From assembly GCF_000219625.1 (NCBI RefSeq), contig NC_018212.1:124001-188000 (forward strand): DNA of 64,000 nucleotides, read 5' to 3'. This document shows, piece by piece, positions 43,657 through 55,763 of the stretch; the first letter of the stretch is position 1; the number at the start of each line of letters is the position of its first letter. The notes below the pieces were generated by a model. The model did no database searches, had not been told where the DNA came from, and saw nothing but the letters and a program-made list of their open reading frames with translations. The stretch comes from Zymoseptoria tritici IPO323 (Eukaryota; Ascomycota; Dothideomycetes; Mycosphaerellales; Mycosphaerellaceae). The position numbers and the translations under genes are program-made.

Positions 43657-45088
43657 GAGGACTGTCAGTTGGAGAACATATGATCCTGAGCACTGGGAAT
43701 CTTGTGAAAAGCCACAATCCGATGATGATACTCCGAACGAGTCAGGAAGCCAAACGTCCGAGGAAGATGAAACGGGGATCGAGAATGCGTTCTCGGGTCT
43801 TACGTTTCATGATACAAAGGCACGAATGACACACGGCGCGCAAAACGAATCAGAAGGCCCGGCTGCCGCTGAAGATACAACGGGTCTTGGAGCGGCGCTC
43901 TCTGGGCTTCCCGTCAGTACTGATCTGACAGGGTCTAAATTGTCCGTCCTTTTCCGTGGCTACTGTGTTTCGAATCTCTTAGAGGATGCTCGGGAATTAT
44001 TGCTCGAGGCAGCAGATACAGCATACCTTGTCGGTAGCAAAGGAGTGCCGGACGACAAGCCATTATTACTCGCTGTCGTAGAAGAAGGCCATAAGGATGT
44101 TGTTAAGCTCCTGCTTAACCACGATGCAAAACTGGAATCCAAAGACTGGGATGGGAATACTGCCTTGCTGAGAGCACTTTACTTTGGCCGTGGCATCCTG
44201 GCAGAGAGGCTGGTCACCGCTGGGGCTGATACAAGCGTATCCAACAACAATGGCGAGACTGTTTGCGACATGGCACGAGCTTCGCTAGAACTTCAGAAGG
44301 AGAGCATCAGGCTTGAAAATATGATGATTCATCCTCGCGAGCCGCCGTTGGTCCGCATCAGCTTCAACAAAGCCCGGATTCAAAAGAACATCGATGCACG
44401 AAGGGAAGAGATTTGCGTGCTTCAGCGAATAATTGCATCCTGTGAACAAAGGCGAACTAGGGAACAGATGCTAGTCCGACTGCGCAGGATTGGCCAAATG
44501 TATGGTGAAGAGCAGGCTGAAGCCGTAGAACGGCATGGCGCGTTAGATGATCAAGCTCTACTTGTGCGTCTTCTCACCTACGTGATGGAAACACCTAGGG
44601 ATACAATATGGAGGACCGTGGCTTGTCTAGCACGTGGCACGGTTTTTCCATGGATCTTCGCCATCAGCGGATACTCAGGCTCTGTGCCAGATGGCTTGTT
44701 GCATCGGCCGACGTGGAAGGAGCGGGTCTTCGACCTCGCTGACGTCATTGGACACGATCTCAAGGCCGACTATCGTGATGGGAAAGAAAGGAAGGGGTCA
44801 TTCTTTGCTTGTCATTCTGAAAAACAACTTCTCGCGTATTTTGTGTGGAACCACACAACAAAGTTGTCCCCCCGGCACAGAGAGTCGCTACAACAGAGTG
44901 AGCCGCAGCAAATGTCAAAGCTTCATGCTGAGATCTACTTTGGTCAGCCCGGACGAGACAAAGCAGAGTTGTGCGGTGACTGTTACGACTTCTGCGAACG
45001 AATAGTGTCCCATTTTGGATTTCAACTTACTCTCAAGGGTGTGGTTCGGAACAAGATCGCATACATCAAGGTGTTCATCCCAACTTGA
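43657..45088 (+). pseudogene. ankyrin-repeat protein with C-terminal DYW-like cytidine-deaminase-fold domain (3' part of split gene)
   Basis: The open frame begins artificially at 43646 in the LTR; true coding resumes at 43657. An acidic linker (SDDDTPNESGSQTSEEDE) leads to two ankyrin repeats (PLLLAVVEEGHKDVVKLLL near 44070; NTALLRALYFGRG, RLVTAGAD near 44155-44230). A charged helical region follows (44300-44600). The C-terminal domain (about 44640-45060) has FFACHSEKQLLAYFV with H-x-E at 44813-44821, a second HAE at 44924-44932, and C-G-D-C at 44972-44983. H-S-E-K plus C-x-x-C is the zinc and catalytic signature of DYW-type deaminases. I recall that ascomycete homologues fused to ankyrin repeats have been described, with substrate (RNA or DNA) unknown. 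Stop TGA at 45086-45088. The gene is intact apart from Copia-2. Confidence 0.75.
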
Positions 45089-45354
45089 ACGACTTGGTGA
45101 GGTCAATGCGCGCGCTTCAAGAGGTACCTAGTGTCAAAGACATCGTGGTCTGCACGAGCGAGAGGTCGTTCAGAGTACATACGATAGATTCCCATTCGAG
45201 TATGCGTGATTGAACAAAACTACAGCTTAACGGTACCGATATTCGCCGTTTCCGGACTACGCTCTCTAGTTAATGCACTACACGTGACCTACAGGCTGAG
45301 TTAGCCTACATCTGCATACGTACCTTTCTAGCTAGTAGTCTTTTCCTAGATAAC
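45089..45354. other. 3' flank of the deaminase gene and LINE-A copy 2 target site
   Basis: Host-like sequence turning TA-rich near its right end. The last 14 bases, TTTTCCTAGATAAC (45341-45354), are the left target duplication of LINE-A copy 2; the right copy is at 59048-59061. No gene seen. Confidence 0.6.
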
Positions 45355-45439
45355 GAAAAAAAACACCTATATAGCGAGAATCGAACTTTTTAGAATTTAG
45401 TCTTACTATAGTACGCTATACCTACCTTCGAAGTCTATA

Positions 45440-46990
45440 CGAAGCCGTAAAATCGGACGCGTCGCCTAACGCGCCTACTACCTATAGCGGATATATAGCC
45501 TACAGGGGTTATTTAGCCTATAGAATATCGAGAGTACGCCCTATAACTTATAAAGTATCTACTAGAGATACGCGGCTATATCGATCGTACTAAGAGCTAG
45601 ACCGTACCGGCGGACGTTATAAAGATACTTATTTAGGGCGTAACGACGTTTATAGTAAAAGCGTAGAAAATCCCCGACATAACTACCGTTTAGGATACGC
45701 TACGTACGATTCGCGGAGATACGAAAGTCGTTAAGGAAGAGATATCTTAAAAATTCGAAATACTAAGGAAAGAGCTACGTAATACGAATACGTAAATAGA
45801 GAAGATTACGGTAGCCGGCGAGGAGACGAAAGGAGTAGCGAAAGAGGTAGCGGAAGTAGGTAAAGTAGGAATTACGCTACTTAGGAAAGTAAAGAATAAT
45901 AGCCTATAGAATAATAAGAGTATACTAATAAGCTATATAGCGGTAGCAGTAGTAGTAGCGGTAGCGAGCAGTAGCCTAGCTAGTAGCATCTATAGTCTAT
46001 ATAATATATAGACCGTATCTATATAGAGCTAGCGTAAAATTATAGTAAACATTAGAAACCCCGTAACTATTAAACTCCTATAGGCGATAAACCTACGTAA
46101 CCTAAAGTCTTATATCGACCGCGCTATCGAGTAGAGCTCGAACAAGTAGGTTAGACAGATTAAGGTTATATTAGCGAACTAGCTTAAGAGTAGAGATCTT
46201 ATAATTAGGACCGCGAATACTAGCGAAGCTTAGACCTTACGATAGTAAGGTAATAACTAGGCGCTCTATATTAGAAACGGAGCTACTATTCGCGTTCCGA
46301 CGTACGGAGTAATTATATATAGTATCTGTACGCGTTCTATAGATATAGATAAATTCGAGGAGAACCGGGACGTAATCTTACTAGAGAACAGACTATTTAT
46401 TCTAAGAGCGGAAATTAAGTATATAGGATAGCTTACGAGGAACGGAGTAAAGAAGTCTATAACGTCTATAATTATCGAATTTACGCGACCGGACGATACT
46501 AACAAGATTATTAGCGAGGGTCTAGTATAGAACGGCGAGCTCTACTAGTACGAGAGATATAACCGATAGTGCCGACTTAAGTAGTACTTTAACTACTAGA
46601 AATATAGCTATATAGGAACCTAGTATATAGTAATAGCGACATATAGCTACTATACTTAGGAGCACTAATCCCGGGAATATCCTTCGAAAAGCGAGTAGAA
46701 TAGACCTAGGAAATGTACTATATACTACGGCGAGTACGAGGTATAGAGCTAGTAATACGCGAAGCGGTAAGAGGAGGTTGCCCGCGTAAAGACGGCCTAT
46801 ACTACTAGAGCCCTATTCTATCCGGTCCCGACGGAGGTAGCTACTAGAATAATATATAGTAGTACTACGATACTACTACGTAGGAAAAGATCGGCTCGGA
46901 ATCTAGGCTAATAAGAGGAGGAGAGACTATAAGGATCTACGGGGGTTACCGCCGTAGGATATAAGCGGACTAACACCGGCATCGCCTATA
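45440..46990 (+). pseudogene. LINE-A copy 2 ORF1 (Gag-like)
   Basis: Plus strand. A helical N-terminal region with many Lys/Glu (about 45700-45850) and Ala/Ser/Val-rich linker (about 45930-45990) precede a C-terminal region with knuckle remnants: NYxKYSYIGTxYIVIAT, then EHxSREYPSKSE and CTIYYGEYEV near 46590-46740. CCHC cysteines have mostly become Tyr. Stops are RIP-type. Role by family: binds LINE RNA. Confidence 0.6.
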
Positions 46991-47159
46991 TATCTTTAGA
47001 CAAAGAGAACGAATCTCCTACTAGCTCGAGTAGCTAGAGACCGTAGCGCGTACACTACCCGACTAGGAAAGTACTAGAGTCTCTATACGTTAATACGGCT
47101 ATAAGTAGTATTAGCTAACAAATAGATATCAACGTCGATAGCGAGTTATAAAGGAAAGC

Positions 47160-48836
47160 TAGATATTAACTATACTATAGTATAACGTTCGGAAGTCGCG
47201 AGACACCGTAATAGCGACGCTAATACGCGACGCGCGGGTAGTAGACTTCGATATTATAGCTATTTAGGAACCCTAGACGAATCCGTTTACGGAGACAATA
47301 TATTATCCCGTTAAAGACACCTTCTACCTCTACTACGTACTAAACGATACTAGTAGAAGACTAACGCGAGTATACTTCTTTATATATAGGCGATTAGACT
47401 AGACGAAGTAGCGGTTCGATATCTATAGCCGGGACATATACTCGATTACTTTTAGATTCGAAGACGAAGATATAGCGTAAGAGCTTAAGGTGTTTAACGT
47501 ATATAACTTACTAAGAGGCACCGAACATCGGACGAGCATTCTCCCCTCCCTAGATAGACTACTTACGAGCTCTACTATAGACGAAAGTATCGTACTAGGG
47601 GACTTTAATCTCTACTACTAGATATAGGGAGGAGAACAGGTAGTATAAGTAGACCTAGAAGCCCTAGACCTTATCGAGATTATCGAGCGATATACGCTAT
47701 AGAACATACTATAGCCCGGGACTATTATATACGAAGAGGGTAACTCCCGGTCTACGATCGACCTATACCTAGTCTCGGTAGGCCTAGTAGATAGGATAAT
47801 TCGTAGCGAGGTAGATTACGACCTCGATTACGATTTAGACTATCTACTAATTACTACTATAATAGACCTACAACTACCTTACTACGAAGTTAAGGCCCGG
47901 AGAAATTAGAAGTATCTTAATAATAAGGAGTTCTATAAAGCCCTCTAGAAGGCGCTCTTATAACTACGCTACTCTAGGACGAAGGCGAGCCTCGATATAT
48001 ACGTTAAAGAAGTAGTATCGGCGTTTTATAAAGCCGTAGATTAAGTGCTACTAAAGACGAAACCGTTACCCTAAACGAAGGTAGGATAGAATTAAGAATG
48101 CTCGGAGGTACTCGTAGAGGCTAAACGCTTAAAACGTAGATACGGACAGGAGTATATAGAGGATAATTAGGAAGCCTATTAGGTAGTAAGAAATTATAAA
48201 ATAAGGACAATCCGTAAAGCATTAAGATATACGTACCGCGATAGGATCGAGGAGGCATCCTAATCGCCCGAGTCTCTATAGAGGTTAGCTAAGTAGGCGA
48301 GAAGCTATAGTAATTAAGCACTAAGTATTATACCCCCGATTAAAAAGGCCTAGACTAGGGAAGAAGTAGTAGAGGCTAGCGATAAGGCTACTCTCTTCCG
48401 AGACACCTTCTTCCCTAACCCTCTATAGGCGGACCTAGACGACATAGCGATAGTATAGTACCTAGAGCTAATCGCCCTACCCGAGATTACCGAGAAGGAA
48501 GTAGTTAATACTATTAAAGCTACTAAGGTACTTAAGGTACCCGGTCTAGACGAGATTGCTAATAAGGCTCTATAAGTAGGTATCTCGGTAATCGCGACCT
48601 ACTTAACTCGGATATTTAATAGTAGCATCGCCCTAGTATACTATCCCGTATATTTTCGATGCTCTACGATAGTAGTACTACGAAAGCCTAGTAAGGACAA
48701 CTATACAGTGCCTAAGGCATACCGACTAATCGCTCTTTTAAATACTATAGGTAAGGTTATAGACGCGGTCGTAGTAAGATAGCTAAGCTACGTAGTAGAA
48801 AGGTATAACATTCTACCGAGTATATATATAGGCGGT
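47160..48836 (+). pseudogene. LINE-A copy 2 ORF2, endonuclease and first part of RT
   Basis: Starts near 47160 with YNVRKSRDTVMATLIRDA-like reading (AP endonuclease N-terminus). It has AIQEP near 47260, LGDFNLYYQ near 47600, STIDLYLVS near 47755, and RT motifs KVPGLDEIANKAL near 48540 and AYRLIALLNTIGKVID near 48720. It is cut at IYIGG by Gypsy-2 (TSD GCGGT, 48832-48836). Continues at 55764. Confidence 0.75.
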
Positions 48837-49051
48837 TGTCACATCTGCCTCCGCCGAATACCGACAATCGGCATCTAATCCCCTGCCTTAGCGGCATATG
48901 CACCCCTACTAGGGCCTTTTAAGCTCGTTTAAGCTAGATTGCGCCTGTAGTATAAGGATACGTAGAATCTCCTCCTTCCGAGAGAGTATCGAATCGAGTC
49001 TGTTCTAAAGTGATTTATACTGCTACTCTATTCTTAACTGCACCTTTTACA
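48837..49051 (+). repeat. Gypsy-2 5' LTR
   Basis: 215 bp, TGTCACATC...TTTACA, preceded by TSD GCGGT and followed by the conserved CACGATTCGATCTACCC stretch. Confidence 0.95.
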
Positions 49052-49093
49052 CACGATTCGATCTACCCTACAGCACGACGAATTACCTCCGAG

Positions 49094-52000
49094 ATAGCTT
49101 CGTCTCGTCCCGGCCTATTAGGGAGCAAGAGCACCCGTCGCCGTGCGAACGAACCCGCTAACGACCCGGAGACTATAGAAACCTCTACTTAGACTGCCGT
49201 TGGCAACGACAAAGACGCCGAAGGCGGGCCTAAAAACCTGGAAGAACCTATTAGGCACTAGGATGCCGCTAACGAGGGCGAAGAAGAACCGGAGAACCCT
49301 CTATAGGAAGAAGACACTCTACCTAAGGGAGAAGAAGACGACATTAATAAACAAATCCGCAAGGAAGAGGCCGCTACCGCTAGACAGGAGCGCCTCCTCT
49401 AGCTTAGCCTTCTCTAGGCACGCAACAAGGCTATAAGGGACCGCATTGCCTAGGTACAGAACGGATCTATCCCTACTGTCCTGCCTAATGCCCTAGTTCG
49501 GCCATCTATCCCTAAGAACGCGCTCCTAAAGGCCCGGAATCCCTACATCTTCGAGGGAAAGAACCGCGCCGACTAGGAATAGTAGTAGGAAGATATTAAC
49601 CGAGCAATTAACCGGGCTAATATAGCTACCGACGAAGAAAAGATAGAATTCGCTAAAGAATAGATAGCAAGACCCTAAAAGCAGCACTAGAAGCGCTACC
49701 TTCTCGACAAGGCACCTGTTCGGCTAACATAGAGCGATATGCAGCTCGTAATGCTAGATTCTATAGGTACAAAAGACGAACGTACCTAAAGAGCTATAGA
49801 CAACATTAAAGAGGCTAAACAGGGCGATAGGACCCCAACCGGGCTAATAAACTACCTAAAAGAATAGTAGGATAAGATCGGTTGCACCGACATTCCTAGG
49901 ATAATCTATAAATTTAAGGGAGCTCTTACCCCGGCGGTTAGAAACAGGCTCGAATAGGGCTAAGTTACCCTTACGACCCTTATAGATGTAGAGGAACGAG
50001 CTAACATATCGTACCGATAGATACAAGAATTTAACAAAAAGCGCTTAGCAAAGACTTCCGTTAACGAGACTAACGGAAGGCGCCTAAACAAAAATAACAA
50101 GCCCCTAAGTAGGCCGAGAAGGGCTAAAATCCCCCTAAAGGCGGCTAATAAGGAGAAGTCGGCTACCGCCTACTAGATATGTAGCAAAGAGGGCTACCGG
50201 CGCTAGGAATGCCCTAATAAGGACTAGTCGGGAAAAGGGAGAGCCCGTAGTAGATCTCCTCTAACCGCTACGGGTTAAGTCTAGTACTTAGAGGCCTAAA
50301 GAAAGGCTGCTAAGCTAGGAGGAATTCCCCGAACTACAGGGGAAGGGCTAATACGCCTTAAAGTAGAGATGTAGGGTCCTAATAGGACTAAGACACTCCG
50401 AGTACTGCTCGATTGCGGAGCGCAAAGCAACTTTATAGACAACATAGCAGCTAAAGAGCTAGGCTTAAGCCCCGAGTTAGGGCAAACAGCCTAATACGTA
50501 GTACTAAACAGCTAGAGGATAGCTATTTAGGGAGAATGCCGCGTCCCGTTTAAAGTAACGGACACTTAAGGATACACAAGAGGATATGTAGAAACCTTCA
50601 CAGTCGGAAGAATCTACGGGTTCTAACTAGTCCTCGGCATGCCCTAGCTAGAACGATAGAACCCGAGGGTGAACTTTATCCGCAAAAGCGTTACCTAGAA
50701 GGGGACGAAAGGCAGATAATAGAGGCCGGTTAGGCTTGTCTTACCCGAAGAGTTCTAGAAGGACGCCTCCGGCATCCCTTCGGGGCGCGTTTAGGCCCTT
50801 GCCGCTTAATATACAGACGACGCGCCAAAAGAACCGGAACTTCCAAGCGAATTCTCGGATTTCGCGGACGTTTTCGCAGAAGGAAACGAGTCCCTTCTCC
50901 CTAAGACGGGGCCGAATAAGCTTAGTATCGACCTCAAAGAAGGCAAGGAGGCCCTATACGGCCTATTGTACAACCTCTCTATAACAGAACTAGAGACTCT
51001 GCGCAACTACCTCGCCGACAGCCTAGAGAAGGGGTAGATCCGCCCCTCGACCTCCCTAGCGGGGGTAGGCATCCTCTTTGTAAAGAAAAAGGACGGTGGC
51101 CTACGTCTGTGCGTCGACTAGAGGGCCCTTAATGCCGTTACTATTAAGAATAGACACGCCCTGCCCCTCGTCTAAGAATCTCTGGACTAGTTAGCGCCGG
51201 CAAAGTTCTTTATAAAGCTAGATATACAAGACGCGTACTATCGCATCCGAATTAAGGAGAGCGACTAGTAGAAAACTACCTTTCGGACGAGGTATAGCCA
51301 CTTTAAGTACACTGTAGTCCCGTTTAGGCTAACTAACGCCCTAGCAGTGTTCTAAGGATACATAAACTACGCCCTTCGGGGCCTGCTAGACTACTATGTT
51401 ATAGTATACCTCGACGATATCTTAATATACTTACAAGACGCCGAAAGCTACAAGAAACACGTTAGGATAGTCCTTAAGAGACTCAGAAGACACCGACTCT
51501 TTGCTAAACTATCAAAGTGCGAGTTCTTTAAGCGGCAAGTCGGCTACCTTAGGTTCGTAGTAACCCTAAAAGGGGTCGAAATAGAGGCAGAAAGGATCTA
51601 AGCTATCGCTAACTAGCCCCTTCCGGCCTTAGTTAGGGATATTCGCATCTTCATCGGATTTGCGAACTACTACCGCTAGTTTATTAAGGGATTCTCCCGC
51701 ATAGCTAGCCTACTAAACCGCTTAACAGAGAGAGGCCTAAATAGTGCCAAAGGCGGACACCGACAGAGAAAGGAGGAATTAGTTCCCCTCGAACTCCTAC
51801 CTAACGTAGTGCAAGCATTCTAGCAGTTAAAGACTAGGTTTATTAAAGCGCCTATCTTGCGGCATTTCGACCTAAAACTGCCTATCCGCGTCGCAACAGA
51901 TGCCTCTAGGTTCGCTATCGGGGCAGTACTGTCCTAACCGCATAAAACGGAGGGCAAAATGCACTAGCACCTAGTAGCCTTCTTCTCTAGCAAGATAAAC

Positions 52001-53962
52001 GCGGCCGAAAGGAACTATAATACACACGATTAAGAGCTTCTCGCTATAGTCGAGGCCTTTAAGCACTAGAGACACTACGTTAAGGGCGCTTCGTACCAAA
52101 TTACAGTCTTAACAGACTATTATAACCTAAAATAGTTTATAACAACTAAGCAACTAAGCCGAAGATAGGCAAGATAGGCAGAGCAGCTATCAAACGTCGA
52201 CTTCCGTATAACGTACAACCCGGGGTTACTTAATGCCGCTGCGGACGGAGTAAGCAGACGCCTAGACTTAGAAGATAGGGACTACTCGGGACGGTAGATT
52301 AACGAAAGCGACAATACTCCTGCATTAGACACCCTTCGGCACTAACTAGGTCTGTCCGAGGGAATAACGGCCGAATCTAGCCCCGTTCGGTCTATAATAG
52401 CAGTTATAACCTACTATCTGTAGCTCGCTAGGACCTACTATAGCAAAACATACATAATAGCGAGCACTCTAATAGAAGAATTATTAGACTCCCCGCTAAT
52501 TAATACAATACGCGAAAGCCTAAAACATAACCCTATAGCATCGACAGTCGAACTAGCTATAAATAACCCGGATCCGCCGGAATAGACCTAAAGGTAGGCT
52601 ATATAGGGCGAATTCCTCTTCTACGAACGGAAACTGTACGTACCGGCGGGCCTAGTACGCCTAGCAGCTCTCCGCTAGTGCTATAACGATCCCCTGGCTA
52701 GCCACTTTAGTTTTAAACAGACCCTAGAGCTGTTGCAACGGTCGTTCTACTGGCCAGACATGAGAAAATACGTTAAGGACTACGTAAACAGCTGCTAGAC
52801 ATGCGATAGGGCGAAGCTACGGCGACATAGCCTATATAAAGAACTCTATGCGGAAGCTCTACTAAACGGGCCCTAGGAGGACCTAACATTAGATTTTATT
52901 ACCGATCTGCCCCTAAGTACGTTTATAGGGCACACATACGACTTAATCCTCGTCGTTATAGACAGGTAGTCCAAAATGGCCTACTACATTCCTGTACGGA
53001 AGGACATTAACGCCGAAACCCTCGCGGAGGTCTTCCTAAGAGAAATCTTCCGCCTTTACGGAACTCCTAAGTTAATTACGTCCGACAGAGGACTAATCCT
53101 TATATCCAAGTTCTAGAGCACGCTTTACTACTATCTTAGGGTCCGAAGGGGCCTAAGTACCGCATATTACCCCTAAACGGACAGTTAGACGGAACGTTAG
53201 AACCAAACGCTAGAGTAATACCTACGAGTGTACTACAACTACGAACAGGACGACTAGGCACAGATGCTGTCGGTAGCCGAATTCTCTTACAACGATAGCG
53301 TCTATGCGACAACAGGGGTAACACTATTCTAAGCATATAACATTCGCGATCTAATTGCCGCTAGATAGCCCGACCTGCCCTAATTAGAGGGCAAAGCTCC
53401 TAGTGCGGCGGAAATAGCGTATAGAGTAATCGGCCTGTAGAAAACGCTACATAAAAGACTAGCTGCGTTATAGGAGAGACACGCACGATACTATAATGCT
53501 CGCAAAACTGCGAAAACATATAAGGTTGGTAACTGTATATACCTCTCTACTCGATATTTAAAGTCTATCCGGCCGTCGGAAAAGCTCGATTATAAGTATG
53601 TCGGCCTATATAGGATTAAGCGAGTCGTAAACGACGTCGCGTATACGCTAGAACTGCCGGAAACGATAAACATCTATCCTACGTTCTACATCTCCCTGCT
53701 AGAGGAGGAAAAACCTGCCAAAATTACTAAACGGGCCTAGAATAGCCTAAAGGAGATCTGATTAGAGGAACCCGACGTTTACGTAGTAGACAAGATCCTA
53801 AAGCGTGAGAAACAACACGGCAGATAGATGTACAGGATCGCGTAGAAGGGCTAGCCCGCGTCTGAAAACACTTAGGAACCTGCGACTTACATTAGCCCTA
53901 CTACGATAAGAGCATTTAATAGAAGTACGGGAGGTACTAAGGGCGGTAGACTAGCACGATAG
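49094..53962 (+). pseudogene. Gypsy-2 gag-pol polyprotein with chromodomain
   Basis: 4869 bp, exactly the length of Gypsy-1 gag-pol and in one frame throughout. The start codon is ATA (49094-49096) where Gypsy-1 has ATG, a TpG->TpA change. The RT catalytic box YLDD is intact near 51407-51418. Protease, RNase H, integrase and chromodomain blocks are recognisable at the same offsets as in Gypsy-1. Stops are more frequent (for example Gln, Trp to TAG in the RT palm and integrase). Stop TAG at 53960-53962. Confidence 0.9.
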
Positions 53963-54314
53963 ATATACAAACGCGTTATTAGTTACTATTAAGGCCCAAA
54001 AGACACTAGTTAACACTACACTAACTCCTTAGTCCGGTTCCTAGTTACCTAAAAAATTTCTCTACCTTAGAAGAATTTTAATCTAATAAAATCCTGGGGG
54101 GGGAAATTAGGGGCCAAACGGGCCCCTAAGGACGACATTATTACACAACGAGAGACAATCGAGCATAGTAAAGTTATTTTGATTCTATCTGATCTATAAG
54201 TCGCTAAGTCGTAGCAAAAAGAAATAACCCGGGCGTTACCGCGCCTATCAGTCCTAAAACGAGCCTAAAAGAGGCTAAAAGAGACAAAAGAAACACGAAA
54301 AAGCGCTTATATGC

Positions 54315-55348
54315 TTATTCCTTAGGCTTAAGGTCCCTAGAGAGGTCGTACTCGGTCGGACGGAGCACTCCCTCTATAACGGAGGCCTTCGAGCCCTTCT
54401 TAGTGCCTGTACGGGTATAGACAGTGTCCAGAGCGGCCGAAAGGGCCCGAACGCGACGCCTTAGGCAGTCCTCGGTAGATCTTTAGGCCAGAATAAGTCG
54501 CTTGCGGGGGGTGTTAGGCACGTCTTTACCCTGTTAGGGTTAGTAGGGCACTTTTGGGCAAGAAGGGACCTAAATACTTACAAGCTCCCTCTTTCGCTTT
54601 ACAGCCTCCTTAGCGAGCAACTTCTCGCGCTTTCTAAGTATAAGCGGTCCCGTCTAGTCGAATTCGGCCTTGCCTTAGTACAGATAGAGGCCGTTAACAC
54701 CGGTGAAGGAGTTAAAGCGCCTAAAAGGGGGTTAACAGAGCCAAACAGACCCGAACTAACTACACATACCCCTTAATGCGCACGTAGACCGCCTTGTAGG
54801 CCGAACAAGCTGCCGCAGCTATCGCTCTAGTACTATCGGCGGCAATAGCGGCCCTGCAGAGCTTATTAGCCCTCGTAATATCGCCTTTAACTAGTTCCGG
54901 CATCTTTTAACTATATTAGCCCCTAAAAGCCCCTTTTTGACCCTATATGTACATACCTAGAAACAATCGCGGTTAGAGCAATTGTGACACTTTAGGTAAT
55001 ATTCGTCCTTATTATTAGTTGCCTACTTGTCCGGCGATTCGCGCGCAAAGAGGCAGAACTAGGCTAAATCGGCCTTGTTTAAGGGCTTGTTAAGGCAGTT
55101 AACGCACGGATTGCCCTTAAAGATGCCGTTAGCGGCGAATTGCTTGCGTTAGGTCGCAATAGAGGCGGGTTGCATTATAATAGGCTTGTTCGGTCGCGGA
55201 TAGGGTCGTTTGGTAAGAATAGCGGTTTTTCGATAAAATTCGAGGTCGTCCGGTGGAAAATAGGGCTAGAAGGGAACTAAACGCTACGTTAGCACTATAC
55301 AGGCTACAAATGCCCCTTAAGGGGGCACTTTTAGACCTGTTTAGCCAT
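54315..55348 (-). pseudogene. antisense intron-containing gene inside Gypsy-2
   Basis: Same 1034-bp span and layout as 25910-26943. The intron near 54535-54590 keeps GTAAGT, TACTAAC and here a CAG acceptor where Gypsy-1 has TAG, which supports CAG as the ancestral acceptor. The Cys-x-x-Cys region (PCVNCLNKPS, CHNCSNRDCF) is still readable. More RIP-type substitutions than in Gypsy-1, including changes in the Ala-rich exon. Start Met position 55346-55348 is conserved as ATG. Function unknown. Confidence 0.72.
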
Positions 55349-55548
55349 CGGATAGGATTAAGTTACACTTACTAAGTCTGCACAAGGTTGTTAAAGAAGA
55401 GAAGAACTCGAGGGATCCGAGCCTAGGTTTTAAAGCCGCAGTGGACCCTAATTAAGGCCTTAGGCTATTAAACTTAGCAAACACTAAAAAGAATTTACTC
55501 GAGGTGAAACCGTTTAGAGCGCGACGCTCTGCGCAAGGAGGGGGGCTA

Positions 55549-55763
55549 TGTTACATCTGCCTCCGCCGAATACCGACAATCGGCATCTAATCCCCTGCCT
55601 TAGCGGCATATGCACCCCTACTAGGGCCTTTTGAGCTCGTTTAAGCCAGATTGCGCCTGTAGTATAAGGATACGTAGAATCTCCTCCTTCCGAGAGAGTA
55701 TCGAATCGAGTCTGTTCTAAAGTGATTTATACTGCTACTCTATTCTTAACTGCACCTTTTACA
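55549..55763 (+). repeat. Gypsy-2 3' LTR
   Basis: 215 bp; starts TGTTACATC (5' LTR: TGTCACATC, a RIP-type difference). Polypurine run AAGGAGGGGGG just upstream. Confidence 0.95.

Larger units (their letters stand above)
48837..55763 (+). mobile_element. Gypsy-2: Ty3/Gypsy chromovirus, complete length, in LINE-A copy 2
   Basis: 6927 bp, 215-bp LTRs (48837-49051, 55549-55763), TSD GCGGT (48832-48836, 55764-55768). Same structure as Gypsy-1 without LINE-B: gag-pol 49094-53962 and antisense gene 54315-55348. It is more RIP-mutated than Gypsy-1: its gag ATG is ATA and many more TAG stops are present. Confidence 0.96.
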
